The notes beneath the pieces are model-generated. The model saw nothing but the letters and a program-made list of their open reading frames with translations. It was not told the origin of the DNA and ran no database searches. From Entamoeba invadens IP1 (Eukaryota; Evosea; Mastigamoebida; Endamoebidae), in NCBI RefSeq assembly GCF_000330505.1, contig NW_004440445.1, positions 337,685 through 401,684 of the forward strand: a DNA stretch of 64,000 nucleotides, given 5' to 3'. Both the position numbers and the translations under genes were made by a program. Positions 31,015-41,418 of the stretch are shown one piece after another (positions within the stretch are counted from its first letter, which is position 1; every line of letters starts with the position of its first letter).

Positions 31015-31267
31015 TTAATTGTATTTCATATTTTTATTTTTTTAAAATTGTGGTTCTTTATAGTTTATTTTTTTACTATATAATTATAATTATTTTTATA
31101 GGATTTAAACTATAAATATAGTTCATTTGGTTTTTCTATCCTCATTTTTCTTTTTAATTATAAAATTAAAAATATTTAGTTTCAAATAGTTAAAGTGAGT
31201 TTTTTTATAACAAGTGAGTTTTTTGGTGGAGAAGTGAGTTAATAGCCATAACCTAAATATTTTATAG

Positions 31268-31809
31268 TTAGTTAATTATATACCCTGTTAAGAAACTGAA
31301 CTATAGTTGACTTACAAACTATATTTTAACTAATTTAAATATAATAAATATATGGTTTAATTAATTNNNNNNNNNNNNNNNNNNNNNNNNNNNNNNNNNN
31401 NNNNNNNNNNNNNNNNNNNNNNNNNNNNNNNNNNNNNNNNNNNNNNNNNNNNNNNNNNNNNNNNNNGTAAGTCAAAATGTTATTTATTTTAGTTTTTATT
31501 TTTGTTTTTTCATCACAATCCAGATATAAATTATTTTGATTAATGGCAAATTTGCCCAAATGGTCAAGTTTTTGATTGAGTGGATACTTATATAGCAATT
31601 TAAATAAAAACTATATTTTATTATTTTGAAGAAATTTTATTTTATTATTTAAAAAACCATTAAAATAGTAAATTATTTTTTAAGTGAGTTACTTTTATAA
31701 AAGTGAGTCAAAAAGCGAAGTAGTGAGTCATTATTTGACAAGTGAGTTTTAAAAGTGAGAGGTGAGTTAATAGCCTTCAGTTACTTAACAGGGTATATAA
31801 TTAACTAAT
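31268..31809. repeat. Region bracketed by 33-bp inverted repeats (element M), contains the assembly gap
   Basis: TTAGTTAATTATATACCCTG plus a further 13 bp at 31268-31300 reappears inverted at 31777-31809 with one mismatch. Inside lie the 100-N gap and the left arm of the palindrome. It may be a short MITE starting at CCCTGTTAAG next to TATA, into which a copy of element B inserted. Confidence 0.55.
31367..31466. other. Assembly gap (100 N)
   Basis: Exactly 100 N, a scaffold gap of nominal size. The true sequence here is unknown. Confidence 0.99.
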
Positions 31810-32118
31810 GGCTATTAACTCACCTCTCACTTTTAAAACTCACTTGTCAAATAATGACTCACTACTTCGCTTTTTGACTCACTTTTATAAAAGTAACTCA
31901 CTTAAAAAATAATTTACTATTTTAATGGTTTTTTAAATAATAAAATAAAATTTCTTCAAAATAATAAAATATAGTTTTTATTTAAATTGCTATATAAGTA
32001 TCCACTCAATCAAAAACTTGACCATTTGGGCAAATTTGCCATTAATCAAAATAATTTATATCTGGATTGTGATGAAAAAACAAAAATAAAAACTAAAATA
32101 AATAACATTTTGACTTAC
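31467..32118. repeat. Large palindrome, arms about 310 bp
   Basis: 31467-31776 is the reverse complement of 31810-32118, with a 33-bp spacer. Each arm is the terminal 310 bp of element B. The left arm begins at the first base after the gap. It is either a true head-to-head pair of transposon ends or a fold-back assembly artefact. Confidence 0.85.
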
Positions 32119-33883
32119 TTAAATTATTTTTGTTATTAAATTAAAGTTTTCATAAATGAAAAAAAATATAAAAAATCGATTAATCGATTTAAAAAAAATA
32201 CTCTTTGCGTTCAATAATTATATCGTTGTCAACACGAAAGATATCGCCATACAAATTCAACGAAGTGAATGTGTTGTTATACATTTGAATTTATTATATT
32301 ACAATTTTAAAATTTGTATCATTTTTGTTTTGAACAGTCAATAAAAAATTAAATAAATAATAAATGAGTTATTTAACCAAAGATATTTGAATTAAACGAA
32401 CAATATTTTAAAGTAAAAACATTGAATAATATAAAACCAAAATGATAAAAATGTTTTTCGTCATCAAGAACAATTACATACGTTTGTCATAACCCAAACA
32501 ACTGGTTTAATTGTTTATTAATTACAACAATACATACAATAAAAATACGAATAACAAAGACACATTATCAATAAAGTACACTTTAACTACAAACACAACT
32601 TAATATATAAAAATTTAATCATGTAAAATGTTATGATGTCGGAATAATAACTTATTAGAGTATATGATGAACACGACATTAAACAGCTGAGTAATGTTTA
32701 TAACCAAAATATCATGTAAATTTTAACAACAACACAAACAATGAAAATAATTAATTAGGTTGTATTGATTAATTTCTATGATGAAATTATTTTAATTACG
32801 TTAATTATTAAAAATGTGATTTAAAAAATGAAGTCGATTAACATATGTATAGTTTTACACATTTAAAGTTGTCTCTAAGTTGTATACCTTTTAATTAATT
32901 GGAAAAAACAAAGTTGGTGCATTACAAAACCTTTAAATGTGTAAATAAAAATAAACATTTGTGTTAATTTTTTTTATTGATATTTTTTTGATAAAATATT
33001 AAGAGATAGATAATTTAATTCTGATTGGAGCTTATGTTTAATAATTGTGACATTTTGTTTGTTCAATGAAAAATCTTTAAGAATTTGTCATAGTATACTA
33101 CTTTTTTTTTAATTATGTCATTGCATCGTTATTCACAAATATAATACAGCAACTTATGTTAACAATTATAGACAAGTGTTATTTATTGTTTTATTTTTAC
33201 TTAATTATCATAATATTTTTTTCATCTCACAACACACAAAATGAAACCATTGTATTTCTTTAACATCACAACAATTATCAAAGTAAAATAAAAACAAATT
33301 TAATTATTACTTGTTGACGATTTTATAAAAAAGATTCATAAAAAATTACTGTTTACTTTCACACTTTTATGAAAAATATAATACAATTTAAATAAAACAT
33401 TAAAACTTTTAAACATGTAACTTCATACTAACAACGAAAATGATTCCACTAAATTAAATAATATGTATCTGTTTGGGCATAATAGTATTTTGGATAAAAA
33501 TATAAACACATATATATATTAAATATATTAAATTTGTTGCCCAATAGTTTATAACAAAATTGTACAACAACTCAAAATGATTTAATTTGAATTGATAAAT
33601 GTAAATTTTGTCAAATTTTTAATATTGTTGTTTTGGATACTATTTGTACCAAATAAATTTTTTCTTTACCATTTATTTTATTTTCTATTTTTCGAGTATT
33701 ATAAATATAGTTAATTATGGTTTATTTTTTAAATAAATTTTACAAACTTTATATAGTTGTTGAACTATGGATATACTAAACATAGTTTTTTTTGATGAGT
33801 ATAGTTTTTTTATAGTAAAACGACGAATATTTAATTTTAAATAGTTAAAGTGAGTTACTTTATGCCAAGGTGAGTTAATAGCC
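31810..33883. mobile_element. Element B: non-autonomous relative of transposon A (2.07 kb)
   Basis: It has the same GGCTATTAACTCAC ends as transposon A, with AT outside both ends and repeated GTGAGT/ACTCAC motifs just inside. A further 5-bp match AACTA flanks both sides (31803-31807 and 33886-33890). Its right end shares AAATAGTTAAAGTGAGTT with the right end of A. An internal stretch near 32671 shares AACACGACATTAAA with the transposase region of A (28579). It has no long reading frame. Probably a deletion derivative. Confidence 0.75.
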
Positions 33884-34121
33884 ATAACTATAAGATATTT
33901 AAGTTACTTTTCAACTCTGAGTTATTTTATACTTATTAGTTTTAATAAACTACTATCTATCATATTATTTTAAATTTATATTTTTTGGAAAAAAATGTAT
34001 TATAATATAAGTTAAAAGATAACTAAATAATAATACAGTAAATTAATACCACAACATTGAATTACAAGAAGTGATGAATTTATGCTATTTAAACTGTAAA
34101 ACAAAACATTGAATACCTCGA

Positions 34122-35987
34122 ATGAGTGTCTCATTAGACCGCTATTCAATGATGATAGTATCAAAGTACTTTGATAGTATCAATGACTTTTTGACACTCA
34201 TTAAAGTATGTAAAAAATACTTAGAAATTCCATCCATGTTCCATTACAACCCAGTATCAATTAATAATGATAACAAAAAATTGTTTCCTAATGTGGAGAC
34301 TCTGCATCTCTACGTTAATGGTGACTGGTTTCATGATGGATATTTTCAATATTCAGTTGACTATCCCTGTCCCATAAAAACAATAATAAAGATAAGAAAA
34401 AATAAGCGAGTGATGTGTAAAGCAATCACGTATTCATCTGATGACATCTATCATAATATACCTTACACCGAAGCAACTTATTTCATCCATGACACTTTTG
34501 CTGGTCGATACAGAGCTATTGCTGAAATGGATTGCTCAAAAGTTATATATTTTGGTTCATCTTGCTTTTTGCATAATCATATATTATCAAGAATCACATT
34601 ATCTTCCAATTTACATGAAATACCAAAAAACTGCTTTTATGAATGTACATCCCTTCAAAGTCTTAATTTGGAACATGTCCACTCTTTTGGGTATAAATGT
34701 TTTGAGAATTGTAAGAGCCTTTCTGCATTAACACTGAGCGACTACATTACACAAGTCGAAGAAGGCACATTTGAAAATCTATTTGCAATCAAAAGTGTAT
34801 GTGCAAACAAATTAAAAGAACTTCCATGTTACATCAACGCTTCATATACAAAAGCTTTTGAAGGAATTAAACACAAAATTGTCACGAGTGATACGGATGT
34901 TCGTAATGGTATTTCACTGACATTTTTAACAAATAGAATTGACCATGGGGCGTTTAGTAGAATTTCAGGTCTTTCGAATGTCGACATCCCCACTACAGTG
35001 ACGTACATTGGTAGTGCATTTTATGATAGTGACTTAAAACGATTGGATTTATCATTTGTTGAACAGTTTAGAATGGGCTCTATTCCAAAAATCACTGCAA
35101 TTACTACAAACTCGAAAATAGACATATATTGTCTTCATGACTGTGAGACACTTAAGAAAATAGATTCATATGGTTCAAATTACATCAATGGAAATGTGGC
35201 ATGTTGGATGAAAAGTCTTTTGGAGGGTAAAAACATTCAAGTGAAAAATTATTGTTACTCAAGAAAAGATTACAAAATCTTTGATGGGATCATTCCAGAA
35301 TATGCAAATTCAATTGACTCTTGTATTGTGTTTGGTGACAGTAATCATTGCAGTATCATCTTTCCACAAAATTTGAACTTTATACCACATCCATATTTCT
35401 TTAACAATAATATCAAGAAAATTATACTGCCAAAGTTGTTTATACCAAGAGACCGGTTTTCTTTTGAACAAATGGAAGCAATCAATTTGGAAGAAATCGC
35501 ACTTAACCCTGCGGGGTATTTCTATTTCAAAAATAACGTGTCACTCACTTCAGTAACTTTTCTCGATAAAACAATTCATCAACATCTGATGTTCAAACAG
35601 TGCAGTAAACTCGTTACCATCACCGTTGAAAATACACCAGAAAATTACACATTTAATGATACTATGGAAATATCCGTTTTTAAATACCTCAAAGATCAAT
35701 ACAAATGCAGCGGAGATGTCATTTTAGAACAGGAGGAGCCTCTTGTTGATGGAGTTCTTCATGTTCTAGAAGGAGTCACCTTAATTAAAAGTCATTGTTA
35801 TCTCAATGATATGGACTTAAAAGAAATATGGATGAGTACCACTGTTCAAAGAGTTGAGAATCAAGCATTTCTGAATTGTTCAAATTTGAAATTGGTCAAA
35901 CTTCAACCTCGAAAAGTAAAGATACACAAAAAGGCGTTCAAACAGGCGAATAAAGACATTGCTTTTGTTGTGATTCAAAATAATTGA
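34122..35987 (+). CDS. BspA-like leucine-rich repeat protein (621 aa)
   Basis: The N-terminal 40 residues ('LDRYSMMIVSKYFDSINDF', 'LTLIKVCKKYLEIP') are the typical head of Entamoeba BspA-like proteins. Repeats of the LRR_5 type follow at about 23-residue spacing ('CFLHNHILSRITLSSNLHEI', 'CFYECTSLQSLNLEHVHSF', 'CFENCKSLSALTLSDYITQV', 'AFLNCSNLKLVKLQ'). There is no signal peptide. Relatives in E. histolytica are found at the cell surface, by a route not obvious from sequence. It starts about 240 bp from the end of element B. Genes of this family are numerous and variable, often beside repeats. Confidence 0.9.
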   Translation: MSVSLDRYSMMIVSKYFDSINDFLTLIKVCKKYLEIPSMFHYNPVSINNDNKKLFPNVETLHLYVNGDWFHDGYFQYSVDYPCPIKTIIKIRKNKRVMCKAITYSSDDIYHNIPYTEATYFIHDTFAGRYRAIAEMDCSKVIYFGSSCFLHNHILSRITLSSNLHEIPKNCFYECTSLQSLNLEHVHSFGYKCFENCKSLSALTLSDYITQVEEGTFENLFAIKSVCANKLKELPCYINASYTKAFEGIKHKIVTSDTDVRNGISLTFLTNRIDHGAFSRISGLSNVDIPTTVTYIGSAFYDSDLKRLDLSFVEQFRMGSIPKITAITTNSKIDIYCLHDCETLKKIDSYGSNYINGNVACWMKSLLEGKNIQVKNYCYSRKDYKIFDGIIPEYANSIDSCIVFGDSNHCSIIFPQNLNFIPHPYFFNNNIKKIILPKLFIPRDRFSFEQMEAINLEEIALNPAGYFYFKNNVSLTSVTFLDKTIHQHLMFKQCSKLVTITVENTPENYTFNDTMEISVFKYLKDQYKCSGDVILEQEEPLVDGVLHVLEGVTLIKSHCYLNDMDLKEIWMSTTVQRVENQAFLNCSNLKLVKLQPRKVKIHKKAFKQANKDIAFVVIQNN

Positions 35988-36115
35988 TTCTTTATAATTT
36001 TAGACCATCAATTTGATTACTTTAAAATTTAATTATAATTCTTATTACTTCAACTATTCGATTTTTTATTTGTAGAGTTTTCTATGAAAAAAACTTTTTA
36101 AATATAACAAAGTCA

Positions 36116-36685
36116 ATGAAAACAATGGAGAAGATACTATTAAAAGACGGAACAAATATTCAGTTTTTAATAACACATAATCCAGAAAACAATATCAACT
36201 GGGAGTCTTACCATATTAAAGATCATCACACACCGGATTTCATACGATATATCATCAGAAATGGCTCGAGATTACTTTTTGAAAACACTTATAGACCAAT
36301 CAACAACTCAAAATGTGTGAATTTTTTAACCACTCAAACTTCGTGTGACTCTCCATCTGACATGCAAATTATTGAATTCCTCAATAGTAAATACAATTTT
36401 TATAATTTAGAGATCGACAAAATCAACACAATACGATTTGGTGCAATTTATGCAAATCCAGACGAATGCAACTCATCACAGTGGATGACCATTCTCGACG
36501 TTTCAAACTCGTTCATTGAAAGAATGAACAACGACAAAAACTATGTGGTAATTGACACCAAATACAAAGACAAAATGTCTAAGTTACAAGACACGATGCT
36601 CTTTGACGAAGAGGTGTTCACGTTTCTCTTCGCTTCGGAGTATCTTCCGCCACTCGCTACGAACGGACAACCCAATACACTCTAA
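36116..36685 (+). CDS. Unknown 189-aa protein
   Basis: ATG at 36116 (a second in-frame ATG at 36125), stop at 36685, only 5 bp from the stop of the convergent SWC4-like gene. Mixed alpha/beta with segments 'FIRYIIRNGSRLLFENTY' and 'INTIRFGAIYANPDECNSSQ'. No membrane or signal segment. No family recognised. Confidence 0.6.
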   Translation: MKTMEKILLKDGTNIQFLITHNPENNINWESYHIKDHHTPDFIRYIIRNGSRLLFENTYRPINNSKCVNFLTTQTSCDSPSDMQIIEFLNSKYNFYNLEIDKINTIRFGAIYANPDECNSSQWMTILDVSNSFIERMNNDKNYVVIDTKYKDKMSKLQDTMLFDEEVFTFLFASEYLPPLATNGQPNTL

Positions 36686-36690
36686 TTCAT

Positions 36691-37545
36691 TTATACTTCG
36701 TACTTCCTTTTAAGCACTTCCGACCGCTTCTTGATCTCTTCGATCTTATGTAATGTATCTTTAATTGTTTCACAGAGTTTCGCAAAGTCCTCATCGGGGT
36801 ATATCAGCAATGTGGTGTCTATACATTAAATCACTCTTTCCATTTCAACGTAACAAACTAAGAGTTGTGTCTTTGTCGAAGTAAAGTCCGAGTTTAGACA
36901 AGTCGGTACGCTCCATGAGGAGTTGGAACCGTGAATAAACTCCAGGAGCTAGACTATCAAGTATCGCGTTGCTTCCGACGTGGTCTTCTTGGACTTCTTT
37001 CTTTGTCAACAGCGTCTGCGACAAGAACAATTTTGCTTGAGGGAGGCTAACGACATTTTCGATGAGTTGTTGCATCCCATCTTCCTTTCGTTGTTCTTCA
37101 AATCCTTAGTGTTATTGATTGGAACACTTTAATAAACTACATGGTGATACAAACTTCTATCGAATGGGAAAAAGTCGTAGGGGTGGATAAAAGAGTTAGC
37201 AGGGTATTTCTCCGTAAATCTGTTTTGCGAGAGTTTCATTGCGATTTGGAGATACCTCTCAATAACAGCGTCTACCGATAATCTGAATTCGTTGTATACC
37301 ACAAGTCGATCGTGAACAACTTCCCAACACATTCCGTATTGTTTGACATATTCCATCATTGAGTCTGTTGTCGCGCGGGTCCATTCTTTGTGTTGTAAAT
37401 ATTTGTCGTACTCCTCAGTCGTGTACATTTCAATAGTATTGATCTCGAGGTAGTGGTGTTGGGTTTCATTCTGCTTTGAAGACAAGCCAATACCACTCGG
37501 TAGTGTTGTGTTGAATGAGGGGAGCGTTGGCTTACCTATTGACAT
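36691..37545 (-). CDS. DMAP1: SWC4/DMAP1-like chromatin remodelling subunit, three exons (254 aa)
   Basis: Exons 37545-37155, 37104-36859 and 36818-36691. The introns (50 and 40 nt) start GTTTGT and end AAG and TAG. The sum is 255 codons. The SANT-like domain of DMAP1/Swc4 is clear: 'TTEEYDKYLQHKEWTRATTD', 'MMEYVKQYGMCWEVVHDRLV', 'SVDAVIERYLQIAMKL'. Splicing then gives 'PFDRRFEEQRKEDGMQQLIE', matching the family's next block (ERRRKEQL...). The C-terminus is helical. Swc4/DMAP1 is shared by the SWR1 and NuA4 complexes (H2A.Z exchange, H4 acetylation). It is much shorter than human DMAP1 (467) and lacks its N-terminal and coiled extensions. It converges with the gene at 36116 with 5 bp between stops. 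Confidence 0.82.
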
Positions 37546-38238
37546 ACATTTTCAAGTTGTTTTATTTCTAGTTAATACTATTGTATTAAAATATTATTAA
37601 GTTGTTATTTATTATAACTTTTTTATAATTAAAATTACTATATTTTATAATATAATTATGGTTTTATATATAGTTTTGTTTTATTTATCTTTTCACATTT
37701 ATAACAGGGTTAATAAATAATATTTATTTTTCCAAAAAACACATAAAAAAATGGAAAATAATATTATAAAAAATTTGTTAAAAAATATAATTTTTATCAT
37801 AATTTTTAAATAATTAAACAATAATAGTATTATTAAACAATAAAACAATTGAAAAATAAAGACTTTCTATTATTTTTGAAAAATTTAAATTAATTTAATA
37901 CTTATAATAGTTTAAGTTTCTTTTGAAAAAACAGCATAAATAAATTTTACTAAAAATTTAGTTTTTTTCAATTTGAGTTTATTATTTGGTTCTTTCATTT
38001 GTATTACAAATTGTAAACGAATAACTTAGTTAAGCCACAAAGTGATATAAAAAATTATGCAATAATTCAATTTTTAAATCAATTATTGTTGATTCTCCCA
38101 AAAATTAATCAATAATTGATACCTATAAAGAACACAAAAATCTTCTAACAACAAATAATCACAAAAACAAACGAAACTATAGTAATGGTTATATTTGTAA
38201 TAATATTAACTATAATGAAAATGATGGAATCAAGCGAC
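37546..38238. other. Divergent intergenic region, very AT-rich
   Basis: About 690 bp of A/T runs between the SWC4-like and TBC genes. No gene or repeat recognised. Confidence 0.5.
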
Positions 38239-38256
38239 TTATAAACTCGGAATTTC
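38239..38256 (+). promoter_or_regulatory. Core promoter of the TBC gene
   Basis: TTATAAACT at 38239-38247 and AATTTCA at 38251-38257, 22-30 and about 12 bp before the ATG at 38269. Arranged as TATA box plus initiator. Confidence 0.45.
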
Positions 38257-38268
38257 AGATTGGATTGA

Positions 38269-39756
38269 ATGGATGACACTTACACTCCGCAGAAAAAAAG
38301 TCGGTTGTTGGACAACATGTCGCCACAAACTCCAAGCAGATCGATAGAACGACGTCCACTTAATTTGTTATACCGGTCTAAAACATTCAACCCACACACA
38401 ACGGGAGTCATGTCGACAGACAGACGCGACGGAGTGAAGCTAATCGAATATGTCGAGGCTGCTACTGTCCCACCTGTGAATGGAACTTTAACAGTAGAAG
38501 TTGTCTTCACACACGTGTACATTGCGTTTTGTCAAGAAGTGGTTAGTACACTTGGCTCGCCGATGAAGGTTCATGACACTGTCGCATTCAAATTTTGTGT
38601 TGAAGATACGCCTTCCTTTTCAATGAAAAATTACGAGATTACATTCCACCCCGGGAGAGAATTGACTTCGAGGATCTACCCGATCATGTTCAACAAAGAT
38701 TCATTGACAAAGTTCGTGGACATTTTAACAAAAATGAATATAACAATGGAGAACGGACTTGTGAGATATGAGAAGAAGAGGATGCCAGTCGTATTTGACA
38801 TAACGAAGTATATGGGGCAACTCAAGTTCGATAATCAACTCATCAAACGCAATAACTGGATCAAACAAATCAAAGCAGATTACACCGAAACCGTCACAAG
38901 AAACACAACGTGGAACATCATGTCGGATCGTCGTGTGAGAAAAGGGTTGTTTTATCGGGGCGTCGACGACGATTTCAGAGGAGAAGCGTGGACCAAGTGT
39001 CTTGGCGTCGATATAACAAAGGACGACTATGAAAAAATAACACAGCAAATACCGTTGTTACTACCTGGGCAAATTACAAACAACAAAAAATTGGCAGTTG
39101 CGTTTAAACAACTTGGGAAGGATATTACACGAACATACATATCGACGTATTGCTCGGAACGGTGGGGTGGTGATACTAAAGAGATCAAAAAGGTGATTGA
39201 GAGGCTGATGAAATGTTGGATTCTATACAACCAAGACGGTGGGTATCAACAAGGGATGAGCGACTTGTTGGTTGGCATCATGGAGTATTCAAAAGAGGAA
39301 CACGTCGTCTTTGGACTCTTTGTGAAGATCATAGAAATGATGTCGACAGTCTTTTTCGATGCGGAGCATTTCGACAGATACATCTACCCGATTATCAAAT
39401 CACTCGACAAGGAATTGTATGGATATTTCAAAATGTTGCAAATTGGGTATTCGTTCATGTCTAAGTGGGTGGTCGTGTTATTCAGAAGAGATTTTTCACA
39501 CGACAAGTGTGCCCGGATATGGGACGCCATATTCGCGTTCCCAGAAAATAAGTTACACTACTTCATTGCGGCTTGTATGTTGGAACAACACCGAGACGTC
39601 ATTTTGTCGACTCGATTCGACCTTGATGATATATCAATTTTCTTCCAGAGTCTCGAGGGTAAATTTGATGATAATGTGTTCATCGATGCGGATATTGCTT
39701 CAAGTAATTTCCGAATGGACGCGAGTGATAACGACCAGATCCTTGTCTTTTCTTGA
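38269..39756 (+). CDS. TBC-domain Rab GTPase-activating protein (495 aa)
   Basis: The C-terminal TBC domain covers about 225-460: 'LFYRGVDDDFRGEAWTKCLG', the arginine-finger motif 'LGKDITRTY' near residue 284, the glutamine-finger motif 'DGGYQQGMSDL' near 324, and 'WVVVLFRRDF' and 'IWDAIF' near the end. Both catalytic residues are kept, so it should speed GTP hydrolysis on a Rab. The order of motifs is like Gyp7/TBC1D15. The first 200 residues form an unassigned beta-rich domain after a Ser/Pro/Arg-rich start ('MSPQTPSRSIERRPLN'). Single exon. Confidence 0.93.
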   Translation: MDDTYTPQKKSRLLDNMSPQTPSRSIERRPLNLLYRSKTFNPHTTGVMSTDRRDGVKLIEYVEAATVPPVNGTLTVEVVFTHVYIAFCQEVVSTLGSPMKVHDTVAFKFCVEDTPSFSMKNYEITFHPGRELTSRIYPIMFNKDSLTKFVDILTKMNITMENGLVRYEKKRMPVVFDITKYMGQLKFDNQLIKRNNWIKQIKADYTETVTRNTTWNIMSDRRVRKGLFYRGVDDDFRGEAWTKCLGVDITKDDYEKITQQIPLLLPGQITNNKKLAVAFKQLGKDITRTYISTYCSERWGGDTKEIKKVIERLMKCWILYNQDGGYQQGMSDLLVGIMEYSKEEHVVFGLFVKIIEMMSTVFFDAEHFDRYIYPIIKSLDKELYGYFKMLQIGYSFMSKWVVVLFRRDFSHDKCARIWDAIFAFPENKLHYFIAACMLEQHRDVILSTRFDLDDISIFFQSLEGKFDDNVFIDADIASSNFRMDASDNDQILVFS

Positions 39757-40168
39757 TATTGATTGTTGTGGAACAAATATTCGGTGTTGTTATTAATTTA
39801 CTATTTACTTTCTATGATTTAATAGTTGTAAGTCACATCTCAAGTTTGTTTAATTTGTAAATAGAAGTTAGTAATTTCTAATTAAATAAAATTATTATTT
39901 TCAGAATCTAATAATTATACTATAAATATAATATTTAATACTATATAATATAACTTCCAAAATATGTCAACAAACACGGATAAATGTAGTCAACTGATTC
40001 CCACAACATCGGGACATTAAAATGAAAAACGAGTAACAAAAGACTTAAAAAATTATTATTATTATTAACAAAGTCAGTTGATGCAACTTCGAGGTAATTA
40101 AAATACCAGTCAAATATGATTCAAAAACAATAAAAAAGTGAAGTCTTTCAGTGAGATAATAGAAACAC
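39757..40168. other. Intergenic between convergent genes
   Basis: About 410 bp of AT-rich DNA with 3' ends of both neighbours. Nothing else seen. Confidence 0.5.
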
Positions 40169-40696
40169 TCAGTTATTCAGTCCACTTTCCCCAGACTTGA
40201 AATTTTCCGACAATACTTCTTCTGCGTAATCCTGTGATGAGTCGACCTGTGAGAAAGTAGGTGGGTGTTGGCTTTGTGGTGGGACAAATTCGCTTGTACT
40301 TTCGTCGTCGCTGTAAGTCGAGGAGTCGTCGTCTGTCTCGTCTTTTTCGTTCTTAGCGAGGGTTAACGCGTCCTTCACATTGCCATTAGTTTTTTGAAGG
40401 TAATTTTTGGCTTTATGGAACTTGATTCCTTTGTTAAGCATTTGGATCAGCTTGTCCGCCTCTTTTGTGATATCATTTTTGATCAAATACACAACGATAG
40501 AACCGCCCTTTATGTCCATTTCCTTAAACGTCTTCTCCTCGTTGAGTTCCGTCTCGTTGTAAAACAACACTATGTTTGACATATCCGTCATCCCCTTCGG
40601 CGCAATTTGCTTCTTAATTGTTTTGATTTTGTCGTTCACCTCAAAGTCGATTAACACGGGCGAGTGTCGGTTGTTTTTGAGTGTCAGCAATGGCAT
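40169..40696 (-). CDS. Ubiquitin-like / UBA-like domain protein (175 aa)
   Basis: Residues 1-73 read as a ubiquitin-like fold ('DKIKTIKKQIAPKGMTDMSN', 'IVLFYNETELNEEKTFKEMD', 'GGSIVVYLI'). Residues 80-115 resemble a UBA/CUE three-helix domain ('LIQMLNKGIKFHKAKNYLQK', 'NGNVKDALTLA'). The tail is acidic, rich in Ser, Asp and Gln, and probably disordered. UBL-UBA proteins shuttle ubiquitylated cargo to the proteasome. This short one lacks the STI1 and second UBA regions of Rad23/Dsk2, so its exact class is unclear. Confidence 0.75.
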   Translation of the reverse strand: MPLLTLKNNRHSPVLIDFEVNDKIKTIKKQIAPKGMTDMSNIVLFYNETELNEEKTFKEMDIKGGSIVVYLIKNDITKEADKLIQMLNKGIKFHKAKNYLQKTNGNVKDALTLAKNEKDETDDDSSTYSDDESTSEFVPPQSQHPPTFSQVDSSQDYAEEVLSENFKSGESGLNN

Positions 40697-40826
40697 GGAA
40701 GTATCTTTGTTTCCTTTTAAAGTTCAAGTTCTTGACAAATTATAAGCACTGAGGAAACCCATATTGAATTAGTTTTTTTACTATTATAAAACAGACTCTC
40801 CTCTTGTGAGTATCAAACTGGAATCA

Positions 40827-41388
40827 TTAAATCAGTTGTTGTTTAAATGCATACACATTCTTCTGTTTCATGTAATTGCACTCTTCAAGAATAGCATCTT
40901 TGTTCGTGTTCATGATCAACCCGTCACATACAATCGTATCGATCACCCATAATGCGTCATCAATCCTGGAAATAATCTATTGGTTATTCTATGGTAAACC
41001 ATATAATGTGGGGGATTCAAGAGGAGGGTACAACAACAAACATCAATTTCACAAGCATTGTCAAATAACACATCATATATCTGGATCAGAAAATGAATAA
41101 ACTCGTATAAGGCTAATTCATTTTCGTCCTCATCAAAGCCAATTATTACAAAGATCGACGCAAATCGACGCATCACAAATCGATGATCGCGACATTCATG
41201 AACGACATTCTATTTGTCAGCTCAATAGTAAGAGATCAAAAAATACAAACAGTTTGCTCAGCGGCGGTGATGCACTTCCGATATATTTCATTGGAGAGAT
41301 TGGTCTTGTCTTTTTGGAGTTCGTTGTCGTAAAATCGAGAAAGCCTGACTTGGCCTGTCCTGTTGATAATCAGGATGTACTTCAGCAT
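40827..41388 (-). CDS. Clathrin-adaptor sigma subunit, probably AP-4 type, three exons (151 aa)
   Basis: Exons 41388-41251, 41209-41042 and 40976-40827. The introns are 41 and 65 nt, GTTTGT to TAG, both in phase 0, sum 152 codons. The product is a longin-fold sigma chain: 'MLKYILIINRTGQVRLSRFY' at the start, 'NVVHECRDHRFVMRRFASIF' in the middle, 'DENELALYEFIHFLIQIYD' and 'LFDNACEIDIISRIDDALWV' after. The 'NE(M/L)A(I/L)YEFIH' wording is closest to AP-4 sigma. AP complexes select cargo for coated vesicles. The gene starts 30 bp after the stop of the upstream GET2-like gene, so its promoter must overlap that gene's 3' end. Confidence 0.88.
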
Positions 41389-41418
41389 CTGCTTTTTAAG
41401 TTCCAAAACTGCAAAAAA

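Larger units (their letters stand above)
28003..31247. mobile_element. Transposon A: DDE transposase element with GGCTATTAACTCA TIRs (3.2 kb)
   Basis: The left end at 28003 and right end at 31247 carry inverted GGCTATTAACTCA, each flanked by AT (28001-28002, 31248-31249). This is consistent with a 2-bp AT target duplication, though AT is its own complement and so proves little. Both ends hold clusters of the same motif (AACTCAC / GTGAGTT): five copies at 28010-28092 and three at 31195-31240, as expected for transposase-binding sites. A broken transposase occupies 28277-30124 and a second element is inserted at 30304-31014. The transposase type (DDE_4/PIF-Harbinger-like) and AT flanks resemble the ISL2EU group. 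That placement is inference. Confidence 0.8.

Noticed and set aside
31335..31598. Frame reading through the N run on the minus strand
   Set aside because: It spans the assembly gap, and its known parts are transposon end sequence.
32156..32344. 62-codon frame inside element B
   Set aside because: AT-rich, no resemblance to the transposase of A, probably chance.
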